Shown: in pieces, positions 8,176-17,008 of the stretch
Layout of the letters: each line of letters opens with the position of its first letter
How positions within the stretch are numbered: the first letter of the stretch is position 1
Assembly (NCBI GenBank): GCA_002256995.1
Contig: NCGX01000003.1
Coordinates: forward strand, 124,001 to 188,000
Length of the DNA stretch: 64,000 nucleotides
Origin: Hydrogenophilales bacterium 16-64-40
GTDB taxonomy: Bacteria > Pseudomonadota > Gammaproteobacteria > Burkholderiales > Thiobacillaceae
Direction: 5' to 3'
Program-made: the position numbers and the translations under genes
Notes under the pieces: model-generated
What the model was told of the DNA's origin: nothing
The model's database searches: none
What the model saw: the letters and a program-made list of their open reading frames with translations, nothing else

Positions 8176-8640
8176 TCACGCCCCTCCTGCAAAACCGTTT
8201 TGCCGCCAGGCTTCGAACACGACCACGCTGACGGCATTGGACAGATTCATGCTGCGCGAACCCGGCAACATCGGCAAGCGCAGGCGATGCGCCGCGTCGA
8301 ACTCAGCCAGCAGGTCCGGCGGCAGGCCGCGCGACTCGGGGCCGAACAGCAGCACGTCGTCGGCCTGAAACGCGGTGTCGGCATAGCGCGCGCTGCCCTT
8401 GGTGGTGAGCGCAAACCAGCGCCGGCCGGGCAGCGCCGCCCGCACGGCGGGCCAGTCGGCATGCACCCGCACGCAGGCCATGTCATGGTAATCCAGCCCC
8501 GCGCGCGCCACCTGCTTGTCGGACAGATCGAACCCCAGCGGCTCGACCAGATGCAAACGACAGCCGGTATTGGCCGCCAGGCGGATGAGATTGCCGGTGT
8601 TGGGCGGGATCTCGGGCTGATATAAAACGATGTCAAACAT
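8176..8640 (-). CDS. trmL: tRNA (cytidine(34)-2'-O)-methyltransferase
   Basis: A 154-residue SPOUT (trefoil-knot) methyltransferase that modifies the wobble base of tRNA-Leu. Hallmarks are the N-terminal VLYQPEIPPNTGNLIRLAANTG, LLFGPESRGLP (cofactor-binding knot), and the C-terminal LPMLPGSRSMNLSNAVSVVVFE. The length is normal. It is divergent from gshA, with 45 bases between the starts. Confidence 0.95.
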   Translation of the reverse strand: MFDIVLYQPEIPPNTGNLIRLAANTGCRLHLVEPLGFDLSDKQVARAGLDYHDMACVRVHADWPAVRAALPGRRWFALTTKGSARYADTAFQADDVLLFGPESRGLPPDLLAEFDAAHRLRLPMLPGSRSMNLSNAVSVVVFEAWRQNGFAGGA

Positions 8641-8685
8641 CCGGCTTGGCCTAAAATAAAAACATTATTGGAGTCCGCCTATTCT

Positions 8686-9966
8686 ATGGTCCCTTACCTC
8701 ACCACCGCACTCACCGGCCCGCTGCTGGAACTGGAAAAACGCCTGCTCGACGCCCAGCCGATGATCGAGCACTGGTTTCGCCAGCAGTGGAAGGACCAGT
8801 CGGCGCCGTTCTACACCTCGGTGGACATCCGCAATGCGGGCTTCAAGCTGGCGCCGGTCGACACCAACCTGTTTCCCGGCGGCTTCAACAACCTCAACCC
8901 GGCTTTCATGTCCTTGTCGATCCACGCGGCGATGGGCGCGGTGGAAAAAATCTGCCCCTACGCCCAACGCTTATTGCTCATCCCCGAGAGCCACACCCGC
9001 AACACCTTCTATCTGCAGAACGTCGCGGTGCTCGCGCACATCCTGCGCCAGACCGGCCTGATCGTGCGCATCGGCACGCTGATTCCCGAGATCACCGAGC
9101 CGACCACGCTGGAACTGCCCGCCGGCGGACGTCTCACCCTGGAGCCGCTGGTGCGCAAAGGGAACCGCGTCGGGCTGGAGGGCTTCGATCCCTGCGCGGT
9201 GCTGCTCAACAACGATCTGTCAGCCGGGGTGCCGGACATCCTGAAGGGCATCGAGCAGAACATCATGCCGCCGCTGCACGCAGGCTGGGCAACGCGCCGC
9301 AAGTCGCGCCACTTCGCCGCCTATCAGCATGTCGCCGACGAATTCGCCCAACTGATCGGCATCGACCCCTGGCTGATCGACCCCTACTTCGACCAGTGCG
9401 GCAAGATCGACTTCCAGGCGCGCCAGGGCGAAGACTGCCTGGCCGAAAAGGTCGGCGACATGCTGGCGAAAATCCGCGTCAAGTACGACGAATACGGCAT
9501 CGACCAGCCGCCCTTCGTCATCGTCAAGGCCGACGCCGGCACCTACGGCATGGGCATCATGACGGTGAAGTCGCCGGACGACGTGCGCGAGCTCAACCGC
9601 AAGCAACGCAACAAGATGGCGGTCGGCAAGGAAGGCGTGGAAGTGAGCGAGGTGCTGATCCAGGAAGGCGTCTACACCTTCGAGAGCATCAACGGCGCGG
9701 TGGCCGAGCCCGTGGTCTACATGCTCGAACACTTCGTCGTCGGCGGCTTCTACCGCGTGCACACCAGCCGCGGATCGGACGAAAACCTCAATAGTCCCGG
9801 CATGCACTTCGTGCCGCTGGCGTTCGACGACACCTGCGTGATGCCCGACCGCAGCGCCAATCCAGACGCCAGCCCCAACCGCTTCTATGCCTACGGCGTG
9901 ATCGCGCGGCTGGCGATGCTGGCCGCCAGCATCGAGCTCGACGAAACCCTGAACGAAGCGGCATGA
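8686..9966 (+). CDS. gshA: Glutamate-cysteine ligase, proteobacterial gshA_ferroox type
   Basis: It catalyses ATP-dependent formation of gamma-glutamylcysteine, the first step of glutathione synthesis. The 426-residue protein belongs to the family found in autotrophic and related proteobacteria (Acidithiobacillus-type, TIGR02049), not the Escherichia coli family. PVDTNLFPGGFNNLNP near the N-terminus and the ATP-grasp-like VIVKADAGTYGMGIMTV are characteristic. ATG 8686 has GGAG 12 bases upstream; an in-frame TTG at 8668 is less likely. The stop overlaps gshB by ATGA. Confidence 0.92.
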   Translation: MVPYLTTALTGPLLELEKRLLDAQPMIEHWFRQQWKDQSAPFYTSVDIRNAGFKLAPVDTNLFPGGFNNLNPAFMSLSIHAAMGAVEKICPYAQRLLLIPESHTRNTFYLQNVAVLAHILRQTGLIVRIGTLIPEITEPTTLELPAGGRLTLEPLVRKGNRVGLEGFDPCAVLLNNDLSAGVPDILKGIEQNIMPPLHAGWATRRKSRHFAAYQHVADEFAQLIGIDPWLIDPYFDQCGKIDFQARQGEDCLAEKVGDMLAKIRVKYDEYGIDQPPFVIVKADAGTYGMGIMTVKSPDDVRELNRKQRNKMAVGKEGVEVSEVLIQEGVYTFESINGAVAEPVVYMLEHFVVGGFYRVHTSRGSDENLNSPGMHFVPLAFDDTCVMPDRSANPDASPNRFYAYGVIARLAMLAASIELDETLNEAA

Positions 9967-10916
9967 AGCTGCTGTTCGTCGTCGATCCGCTGGCGAGCCT
10001 CAAGCCCTACAAGGACAGCTCGGTGGCGATGATGCGCGCGGCGGTGGCGCGCGGCCACGCCGTGTTCGCCTGCGAGGCGCGCCACCTCTTTATCCGGGAC
10101 GGCTTCGCACGCGCCGCCTGCAGCGCGCTCGACGTGCGCGCCGACGACGACTGGTACGACCTTGCCCACACGGCCACCTGCACGTTGAAGGATTTCAACG
10201 CCGTGGTGATGCGCACCGATCCGCCGGTGGACACCGACTACCTGCTCGCCACCCACCTGCTCGGCATCGCCGAAGCCAACGGCGCGCGGGTGCTGAACCG
10301 CCCGGTGTGTCTGCGCGAGTTCAACGAGAAGCTGGCCATCCTCAACTTTCCGCAATTCGTCACGCCCACGCTGGTTGCCGCCGACGCGGCGGAGATTGGC
10401 GCGTTCCTCGCCGAACATGGCGACATCATCGTCAAGCCGCTCACCGAAATGGGCGGCAGCGGCATCTTCCGCCTGCTGCTTGCCGACCCCAACCGCAACG
10501 CCATCCTGGAAACGCTGACCCATCGCGGCCGCCGCGCCATCATGGCGCAGCGCTACCTGCCGGCGATCAGCGAGGGCGACAAGCGCATTCTGCTGATCGA
10601 CGGCGAGGTGGTGCCGTGGGCGCTGGCGCGCATTCCGCAGGCCGGCGAGACGCGCGGCAACCTCGCCGCCGGCGGCACCGCCCGCGCCCAGCCGCTGTCG
10701 GCGCGCGACCGCGAAATCGCCGAGACCATCGCGCCGTGGGCGCGAGATCACGGCATCTTCCTCAGCGGCCTCGACGTCATCGGCGACTGCCTGACCGAAA
10801 TCAACGTCACCAGCCCCACCGGGTTTCAGGAAATCACCGCGCAGACCGGGCACGACGTGGCGGCGCAGTTCATCGCCGCCGTCGAGCGCATGGGTTCGAC
10901 CCTGGTTCGCGCGTGA
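9963..10916 (+). CDS. gshB: Glutathione synthase
   Basis: An ATP-grasp enzyme of 317 residues that joins glycine to gamma-glutamylcysteine. The N-terminal domain begins MKLLFVVDPLASLKPYKDSS. Conserved segments include VVMRTDPPVDTDY, the NRP ... NEKLAILNFPQFVTPTLV substrate region, the phosphate loop KPLTEMGGSGIFR and the metal-binding ... CLTEINVTSPTGFQEI. It is coupled to gshA by an ATGA overlap and to apbE by GTGA. Length and motifs are normal. Confidence 0.96.
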   Translation: MKLLFVVDPLASLKPYKDSSVAMMRAAVARGHAVFACEARHLFIRDGFARAACSALDVRADDDWYDLAHTATCTLKDFNAVVMRTDPPVDTDYLLATHLLGIAEANGARVLNRPVCLREFNEKLAILNFPQFVTPTLVAADAAEIGAFLAEHGDIIVKPLTEMGGSGIFRLLLADPNRNAILETLTHRGRRAIMAQRYLPAISEGDKRILLIDGEVVPWALARIPQAGETRGNLAAGGTARAQPLSARDREIAETIAPWARDHGIFLSGLDVIGDCLTEINVTSPTGFQEITAQTGHDVAAQFIAAVERMGSTLVRA

Positions 10917-11911
10917 GGTCGGCACGATTCAGCGTGTGGCTGATGCTGCTGTGGGCGCTTGCCGCCTGCAGCCCGCCGCCCTTGCACTCCCAGCAGGCCT
11001 ACGTGTTCGGCACCCTGGTCGAGGTCAGCATCCACGGCGCACCGGAGGCGCAGGCCAAGCAGGCGACCGCTGCGGTGCTGGCGCGCTTCGACGAGCTGCA
11101 CCGCGCGCTGCACGCCTGGCAGCCGAGCGAATTGTCGCGGCTCAACGCCGCGCTGGCCCGGGGCGAGCGCGCCACGGTCACGCCCGAGCTTGCGGCGATG
11201 TTGCGCGATGCGCAGGCCTGGTCGAACCTGACGGACGACCTGTTCAATCCGGCCATCGGCGGCCTGATCGCGTTGTGGGGCTTCCACGCCGACACACCGC
11301 AGTCGCGGGTGCCGGAGGCCGCCGCGATCGCCGGATGGGTCAACCAGCGGCCGCGCATGGCCGACCTGCATATCGAAAACAATACCGTGTGGAGCAGCAA
11401 CCCGGCGGTGCAGCTCGACCTCGGCGGCTACGCCAAGGGGCATGCGCTGGACGACGCGGCCGCCATCCTCAAAAAGCACGCCATCGCGAACGCACTGGTG
11501 AACATCGGCGGCAATGTGATCGCGCTGGGCGCCCACGGCGACCGCCCGTGGCGCGTCGGCATCCAGCATCCGCGCCAGCCGGGCACGCTGGCAACGCTGG
11601 AATTACGCGACGGCGAAGCGATCGGCACTTCCGGAGACTATCAGCGCTACTTTGAAGCGGACGGGCGCCGCTACAGCCATTTGATCGACCCGCGCAGCGG
11701 CCACCCGGCGAACGGCATGCAGTCGGTGACGGTGCTGGTCACCGGCAAACAGGCGGGAACGCGCTCGGACGCCCTGTCGAAACCGCTCTTCATCGATGGC
11801 GCCGCGCGGCTGGCCAATCACGCGTCCAGCCTGGGCGTGGCCCACTATCTTGCGGTGGATGGCGCCGGCCAAATGCATATCTCCCCGGCGATGAGGGCGC
11901 GGCTTCGCTAG
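10913..11911 (+). CDS. apbE: FAD:protein FMN transferase, lipoprotein (ApbE family)
   Basis: The enzyme attaches FMN through a phosphoester to threonine or serine of flavoproteins such as NqrB/NqrC or RnfG/RnfD. The 332-residue protein starts at GTG 10913, overlapping the gshB stop. It has a lipoprotein signal with lipobox LAAC near residue 20. Family motifs are FGTLVEVSIHG, DDLFNPAIGGLIALWGF, VQLDLGGYAKGHALDDAA, ALVNIGGNVIALG and HLIDPRSGHPANG. A lipid anchor on the periplasmic side fits the known place of flavinylation. Confidence 0.93.
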   Translation: MRSARFSVWLMLLWALAACSPPPLHSQQAYVFGTLVEVSIHGAPEAQAKQATAAVLARFDELHRALHAWQPSELSRLNAALARGERATVTPELAAMLRDAQAWSNLTDDLFNPAIGGLIALWGFHADTPQSRVPEAAAIAGWVNQRPRMADLHIENNTVWSSNPAVQLDLGGYAKGHALDDAAAILKKHAIANALVNIGGNVIALGAHGDRPWRVGIQHPRQPGTLATLELRDGEAIGTSGDYQRYFEADGRRYSHLIDPRSGHPANGMQSVTVLVTGKQAGTRSDALSKPLFIDGAARLANHASSLGVAHYLAVDGAGQMHISPAMRARLR

Positions 11912-11940
11912 AATGCTGTTTTTGGCCTGATGCTCCCCCC

Positions 11941-12357
11941 ATGATCGGTATCCTCATCGTCGCCCACGGCTCGCTCGCCGAAAGCCTGGTCGAGTGCGCC
12001 ACCCACGTGCTGGGGCAGCGTCCGCGCGGTCTCGCCACGCTGGATTTCATCGGCCACGCCGACCCGGACGAACGCCAGAAGGCCCTGCAGGCCCGGCTGG
12101 CCGAACTGGACGAAGGCGATGGCATCCTGGTGCTGACCGACATATACGGCGCCACCCCCAGCAACACGCTGTGCCGTCTGCTCGAACCGGCCCACATCGA
12201 GGGCGTCTCCGGCGTCAACCTGCCGATGCTGCTGAAGGCGCTGAACTACCGCGACACGCTGGCGCTGCCGCAACTCGTCGAGCGCATCGTCGAAGGCGGG
12301 CGCAACAGCATCAAGCATATTTCCGAGCCCATGTGCCATGCAGCAACGGGACGTTGA
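11941..12357 (+). CDS. PTS EIIA component, mannose family
   Basis: A 138-residue EIIA(Man)-type domain. The phosphorylated histidine is His9 in LIVAHGSL, and the phosphate-site loop TDIYGATPSN is present. No EIIB, EIIC or EIID is encoded nearby. In betaproteobacteria this EIIA with HPr and EI forms an incomplete, regulatory PTS. The gene overlaps ptsH by 20 bases, so translation is coupled. Confidence 0.93.
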   Translation: MIGILIVAHGSLAESLVECATHVLGQRPRGLATLDFIGHADPDERQKALQARLAELDEGDGILVLTDIYGATPSNTLCRLLEPAHIEGVSGVNLPMLLKALNYRDTLALPQLVERIVEGGRNSIKHISEPMCHAATGR

Positions 12358-12607
12358 GATCGTCAACAAGCTGGGGCTGCACGCGCGCCCGTCGGCCAGG
12401 CTGACCCAGCTGGCATCCGGCTTCAAGAGCAATGTGTTCATGTCGCGCAACGGCCGCCGTGTCAACGCCAAGAGCATCATGGGCGTGATGATGCTGGCCG
12501 CTTCCAAGGGCAGCACCATCACCCTGGAAACAGAAGGCGAAGACGAGGCAGAGGCGATGGACGCGCTGGCGGGGCTGATCTCCAGCGGCTTCGGGGAGGA
12601 GCTGTGA
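12338..12607 (+). CDS. ptsH: Phosphocarrier protein HPr
   Basis: An 89-residue HPr. His15 in LGLHARPSA accepts phosphate from EI. Ser46 in NAKSIMGVMML is the site used by HPr kinase/phosphorylase (HprK) in organisms that have it, which suggests, but does not show, that hprK exists elsewhere in this genome. It is sandwiched between EIIA(Man) and ptsI with overlaps on both sides. Confidence 0.96.
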   Translation: MQQRDVEIVNKLGLHARPSARLTQLASGFKSNVFMSRNGRRVNAKSIMGVMMLAASKGSTITLETEGEDEAEAMDALAGLISSGFGEEL

Positions 12608-14328
12608 GCTTCTCAATGCATGGCATCGGCGTCTCCGGCGGCATCGCCATCGGCTATGCGCACCTCACCTCCAACGCGCGGGTCGAAGTCCCGCAGTACA
12701 TGCTCGATCGCAAGTACATCAAGGAGGAACTGGCGCGTTTCGACGAGGCCATCCTCGCCACCCGCGCCGAGCTCGAAACCCTGCGCAACCATATCCCGGC
12801 CAACGCGCCGGCCGAGCTGTCGGCCTTTCTCGACATGCACTTGATGTTCCTCGGCGATTCGATGATCGCCGAGGAACCCAAGCGTCTGATCCGCGAAACC
12901 CAGTGCAACGCCGAATGGGCGCTGGCGCAGCAGATGGAGGCGCTGGTGGCGCGCTTCGAGGAAATCGACGACGCCTACCTGAGGAGCCGCCAGGAAGACG
13001 TGGTCCAGGTGGTACAGCGCGTGCTCAAGGCGCTGACCGGCCACCCCAGCCATCTGCCGCTGGATGTCGACTTCGGCGTCGAGCGCATCCTGGTCGCGCA
13101 CGAGCTGTCGCCGGCCGACATGGTCCTGTTCAAGAACGTGCATTTTGCCGCCTTCATCACCGACCTCGGCGGCGCCACCTCGCACACCGCGATTCTGGCG
13201 CGCAGCATGGCGATGCCGTCGGTGATGGCGCTGCACAATGCGCGCGGCCTGATCCGCGACCACGACCTCCTGATCGTCGACGGCCGCGACGGCGTGGTGA
13301 TCGTCAATCCGGACGAATCGGTGCTGGCCGAATACCGGCTGCGGCAGAACCAGTGGCGCATCGACACCGACAAGCTGAAGCGGCTGAAAACCAGCAAGTC
13401 GTCGACGCTCGACGGCACCCCGATCGAACTGATGGCGAACATCGAACTGCTCTCCGACGTCGATGCGGTGAAGGCCGCCGGCGCGCATGGCATCGGCCTG
13501 TTCCGGAGCGAATTCCTGTTCCTCAACCGTTCCGACCTGCCGACCGAGGACGAACAGTACGAATCCTACAAGGCGGTGGCCGAGGCGCTGGACGGCAAGC
13601 CGGTCACCATCCGCACGCTCGACCTGGGGGCCGACAAGCAGGCGCCGTGGGGCCACAACGTGGCCGACAACCCGGCGCTGGGCCTGCGCGCGATCCGCCT
13701 GTGCCTGGCCGAGCCGGGGCTGTTCAAGACCCAGCTACGTGCGATCCTGCGGGCATCGATCCACGGCAAGGTCCGCATCCTCATCCCCATGCTGGTGAGC
13801 TTCATGGAGTTGCGGCAGACGCTGCAGCGCATCGACGAAGCCAAGGACTCGCTACGCCGTGACGGCCTGAAATTCGACGAAGGCATCCCGCTCGGCGGCA
13901 TGATCGAAGTGCCCGCCGCCGCGCTCTCGGCCGGGTTCTTTGCCGAGCAGCTGGACTTCCTGTCGATCGGCACCAACGACCTGATCCAATACACGCTGGC
14001 GATCGACCGCGCCGACGACAGCGTGGCGCATCTGTACGACCCGCTGCATCCGGCAGTGCTCAACCTGATCCAGTACACACTGCGCGCCGGCGCCAAGGCA
14101 GGCAAGCCGGTCTCGGTATGCGGGGAAATGGCGGGCGATCCGCTGTTGACGCGGCTGCTGCTGGGGCTGGGACTGCGGACGTTCTCGATGCAGCCGGCCA
14201 GCCTGCTGCAGGTCAAGCAGCAGATCCTGAAATCTCACCTGGAAGCGTTGACGCCGATGGCGCAGAAGCTGCTCAAGAACACCGACCCTGACAGGACGGC
14301 GCTGTTATTGAGCCGGATGAACGGCTAG
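12604..14328 (+). CDS. ptsI: Phosphoenolpyruvate-protein phosphotransferase (EI)
   Basis: EI takes phosphate from PEP and passes it to HPr. The 574-residue length is standard. The active histidine is in GGATSHTAILAR. The PEP-binding TIM-barrel is marked by GLFRSEFLFL, RTLDLGADKQ, NPALGLRAIRLCL, EVPAAALSA and SIGTNDLIQYTLAIDR. The GTG start at 12604 overlaps the HPr stop. Its TAG stop shares the palindrome CTAG with the stop of the convergent GTPase gene. Confidence 0.96.
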   Translation: MSFSMHGIGVSGGIAIGYAHLTSNARVEVPQYMLDRKYIKEELARFDEAILATRAELETLRNHIPANAPAELSAFLDMHLMFLGDSMIAEEPKRLIRETQCNAEWALAQQMEALVARFEEIDDAYLRSRQEDVVQVVQRVLKALTGHPSHLPLDVDFGVERILVAHELSPADMVLFKNVHFAAFITDLGGATSHTAILARSMAMPSVMALHNARGLIRDHDLLIVDGRDGVVIVNPDESVLAEYRLRQNQWRIDTDKLKRLKTSKSSTLDGTPIELMANIELLSDVDAVKAAGAHGIGLFRSEFLFLNRSDLPTEDEQYESYKAVAEALDGKPVTIRTLDLGADKQAPWGHNVADNPALGLRAIRLCLAEPGLFKTQLRAILRASIHGKVRILIPMLVSFMELRQTLQRIDEAKDSLRRDGLKFDEGIPLGGMIEVPAAALSAGFFAEQLDFLSIGTNDLIQYTLAIDRADDSVAHLYDPLHPAVLNLIQYTLRAGAKAGKPVSVCGEMAGDPLLTRLLLGLGLRTFSMQPASLLQVKQQILKSHLEALTPMAQKLLKNTDPDRTALLLSRMNG

Positions 14329-16229
14329 GCAACAAGCTGCGCGGCGATCCGGCCCAGTTCCACCTTGTCCTGGCGCAGCTCGCCGATCTCCTGCTTGACC
14401 TGCGCCATGCGGCTGTGCAGCGTGCCCATGTTCTCCAGAATCCGCTGCAGGCTGGCCAGCCGCGTGTCGAGATACTGCTTGTGCTCGCGGATGCGCGTCA
14501 TGATGGGATCGAGTGCGATGCGCAGCCAGCGCTCGGCTTCCACCCGCGCCAGGTTGAACGCCTTGCGTGACTCTTCGGCCAGGCCGGCATAAAAACGCCG
14601 GATCATGAAACGCTTCTCCAGCATCAGATTGGCCGGGTCCTTGCAGAAAGCTTCGGTCTCGCGCGTCAGCGCTTCCAGCCGGTTGCGATAGGCACCCAGA
14701 TCGAGTCTGGGCACCTGCATTTTGGGCAGATTGTGCTGGCGGTGAAAGCGGGTGTAGGCCTGATCGAGCACATCCAGAATATTGTCGGCCAGCCGGGTCG
14801 CGTGCTGCAGCCGTTCAACCATCTGCCCGCTCAACTGGCGGATGCCACTGGTGAGCCCGCGCGTGGTGAGGCTGGATTCCATGGCCGCGCGCCCGGCCTT
14901 GCAAATGACGCTCAACGTATCATCCGACAATTGCGACACCAGGTGTTCGCCCTGCTTCTGCACCATTTTCCGCGTCACCCGGAACTGGTCGGCCGTGGCG
15001 TCGTAGCTGTCTTTTTCCTTTTGCAGGGTGGCGCGCGTCTGTTCGATCAGTTCGCGATTCTTGCCCGACAGCTGGCTGAGCTGAATCAGTTCGTCGCTGC
15101 TGCGCTTGAGTCGTGCGGACAGATCGACCTGGCTCTCGTCGAGCAGCGACACCACCTCGTGGCTGACCGCATGGTAGAGCATGTCGCGGCGCGCCGGGAT
15201 CACCTGGTGCGCCAGCAGGTATTCCAGCGATTCGATGCCGGAACGCACGCGCAAGGCGGCATCGCCGCGGATGGTGGCCACCAGCGCTTTCTGCGCCGAC
15301 ACGGTGAACACCCGGCTGCGCGGCAGCTTCAGCACACGCGCGGTTTCTTCGGCCTGGCGTTCGATGGTGGCCTGCACCTCGGAATCGCTCTTCAGCTCGT
15401 CCCACAGCATGTCGATCTTGTTCAGCACCGCCACGTGATAGTTGGCATGGCGATGCACATGCTTCTGCCAGATTTCCAGATCCGAGCGCGTCACCCCGGT
15501 ATCGGTCGCCAGCAGATACATCACCGCATGGGCATTGGGGATGACCGACAGGGTGAGTTCGGGCTCGGCCCCCAGCGCGTTGAGCCCCGGGGTGTCCAGG
15601 ATCGTCAAGCCGGCCTGCAGCAGCGGATGCGGATAGTTGACCATGCCATAACGCCAGGCCGGCACCTCCACTGTGCCGTCGTCGCGCAGCAGGTGGCGCT
15701 CGCTCGGGTCCTCGCTGTCCCACAGCCCCATTTCGATGGCATCCGCCGCCGCCATGGACTTGGTTTCGGTGAGCTTTTTCAGGCTTTCCTGCAGCTGGCG
15801 CGGGTCGGAGGGGTCGAGCAGCACCCGGCACCACTTGATCGGCATGTGCTTGAGGCGCGCCAGCGACTCGTCACGGCTGCGGGTTTCGATCGGCAACAGG
15901 CGCAGACTCGGCGGCTCGTCCGCACTTGCATACAGCTCGGTCGGGCACATGGTGGTGCGGCCGGCGTCGGACGGCAGCAGGCGCTGGCCGTGGTCGGCAA
16001 AAAACAGGGCGTTGATGAGTTCGGTCTTGCCGCGCGAAAATTCGGCCACAAAGGCCACCACCAGCTTGTCCTGGCGCAGACCGGATGCGGTATCGGCCAG
16101 CCGCAGGGTGCGCTCGGCATCGATGCCGTGCTGGCGGTCGAGCCAGTCGGCATAGTCGGTGATCGCAGTTGCCAGGCGCATGCGCCGCGCGCTGTAGTCG
16201 GCAACTTCCTGTTCCAGATGGATGCTCAT
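14325..16229 (-). CDS. Dynamin-like GTPase
   Basis: A 634-residue protein with an N-terminal GTPase domain: P-loop AEFSRGKTELINAL (about residues 62-75), DTPGLNALG as the G3 motif, and LNKIDML as G4. From about residue 330 the protein is mostly helical and coiled coil, as in bacterial dynamin-like proteins. This type occurs widely in proteobacteria as a dynamin-family protein of unknown function. Membrane remodelling is an inference from distant relatives. The start at 16229 lacks a strong Shine-Dalgarno sequence. The gene is convergent with ptsI and overlaps it by four bases. Confidence 0.85.
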   Translation of the reverse strand: MSIHLEQEVADYSARRMRLATAITDYADWLDRQHGIDAERTLRLADTASGLRQDKLVVAFVAEFSRGKTELINALFFADHGQRLLPSDAGRTTMCPTELYASADEPPSLRLLPIETRSRDESLARLKHMPIKWCRVLLDPSDPRQLQESLKKLTETKSMAAADAIEMGLWDSEDPSERHLLRDDGTVEVPAWRYGMVNYPHPLLQAGLTILDTPGLNALGAEPELTLSVIPNAHAVMYLLATDTGVTRSDLEIWQKHVHRHANYHVAVLNKIDMLWDELKSDSEVQATIERQAEETARVLKLPRSRVFTVSAQKALVATIRGDAALRVRSGIESLEYLLAHQVIPARRDMLYHAVSHEVVSLLDESQVDLSARLKRSSDELIQLSQLSGKNRELIEQTRATLQKEKDSYDATADQFRVTRKMVQKQGEHLVSQLSDDTLSVICKAGRAAMESSLTTRGLTSGIRQLSGQMVERLQHATRLADNILDVLDQAYTRFHRQHNLPKMQVPRLDLGAYRNRLEALTRETEAFCKDPANLMLEKRFMIRRFYAGLAEESRKAFNLARVEAERWLRIALDPIMTRIREHKQYLDTRLASLQRILENMGTLHSRMAQVKQEIGELRQDKVELGRIAAQLVA

Positions 16230-16432
16230 GCTTTATTGATTTTCTCGATATAGCCAGGGGGTCTCAATCCCCGACGCCGCCACGGTCTTTTGCCGCGAGG
16301 TTTCGCTGCGAATCAGGCCAGCAGATGCGCATTCGTCTCGTTATCGACCGGTAATGCTGAAATCTTTAATTTGGCCTGCCGCCGTAGGCCCAGCAACAGT
16401 CGGTGCCGGCTCGACGTAGCCAGATTGGCCGT

Positions 16433-17008
16433 TCAGAGGGAACCCAGCAGCGCCCGCTCCAGGGCCAGCAGGGGCACCATCAGCACCAGCTGGCACAGGA
16501 TGAACAGCACCAGCGGCGTCAAATCGATATTGGAGATCATGGGAACGACGCGCCGCAAGGGGCGCAGGAAGGGTTCGGTCAAGGTATACACCACCGGCAC
16601 CAGCGGGGTGTCTGAATTGACCCACGACAGCACCGCCCGGATCAGGGTCAGGCCGATGACCAGGTAAACCGTCAGGCTCAGCAGCTTGACTGCCGCCAAA
16701 CCCATCATCACCGGCCAGATCTTGCCGCCTGCCAGCGCGAACGGAAAGCCGTCCAACCAGTAGCCGGCCGTCACCACCACCAGTTCGACCAGCCAGGCGA
16801 GCACCAGGCACGCCCAGTCGAGGCCCCACAGGCCCGGCACCACCCGGCGCAGCGGCTTCACCGCAAAATCGGTGAGGGCGACGATGAACTGGGCGAACGG
16901 ATTGCGAAACGGCACCCGGAACAGCTGCATCATGAAGCGCAGCAGCACCGCGATGGCGAACAGGTTGCCCAGCGTCTGGATGAGAAATTTCAGTGCGGCT
17001 TCGATCAT
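16433..17008 (-). CDS. yggT: YggT-family membrane protein
   Basis: A 191-residue integral membrane protein made of two YggT repeats. Each has a hydrophobic span followed by a PFRNPFAQ- or TLTEPFLRPLRR-type loop (first copy about residues 27-60, second about 125-155). Its function is unresolved; the family is linked with cell division or osmotic resistance in other bacteria. It overlaps proC by four bases, continuing the conserved yggS-proC-yggT order. About 200 bases between it and the GTPase gene hold nothing recognisable. Confidence 0.9.
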   Translation of the reverse strand: MIEAALKFLIQTLGNLFAIAVLLRFMMQLFRVPFRNPFAQFIVALTDFAVKPLRRVVPGLWGLDWACLVLAWLVELVVVTAGYWLDGFPFALAGGKIWPVMMGLAAVKLLSLTVYLVIGLTLIRAVLSWVNSDTPLVPVVYTLTEPFLRPLRRVVPMISNIDLTPLVLFILCQLVLMVPLLALERALLGSL

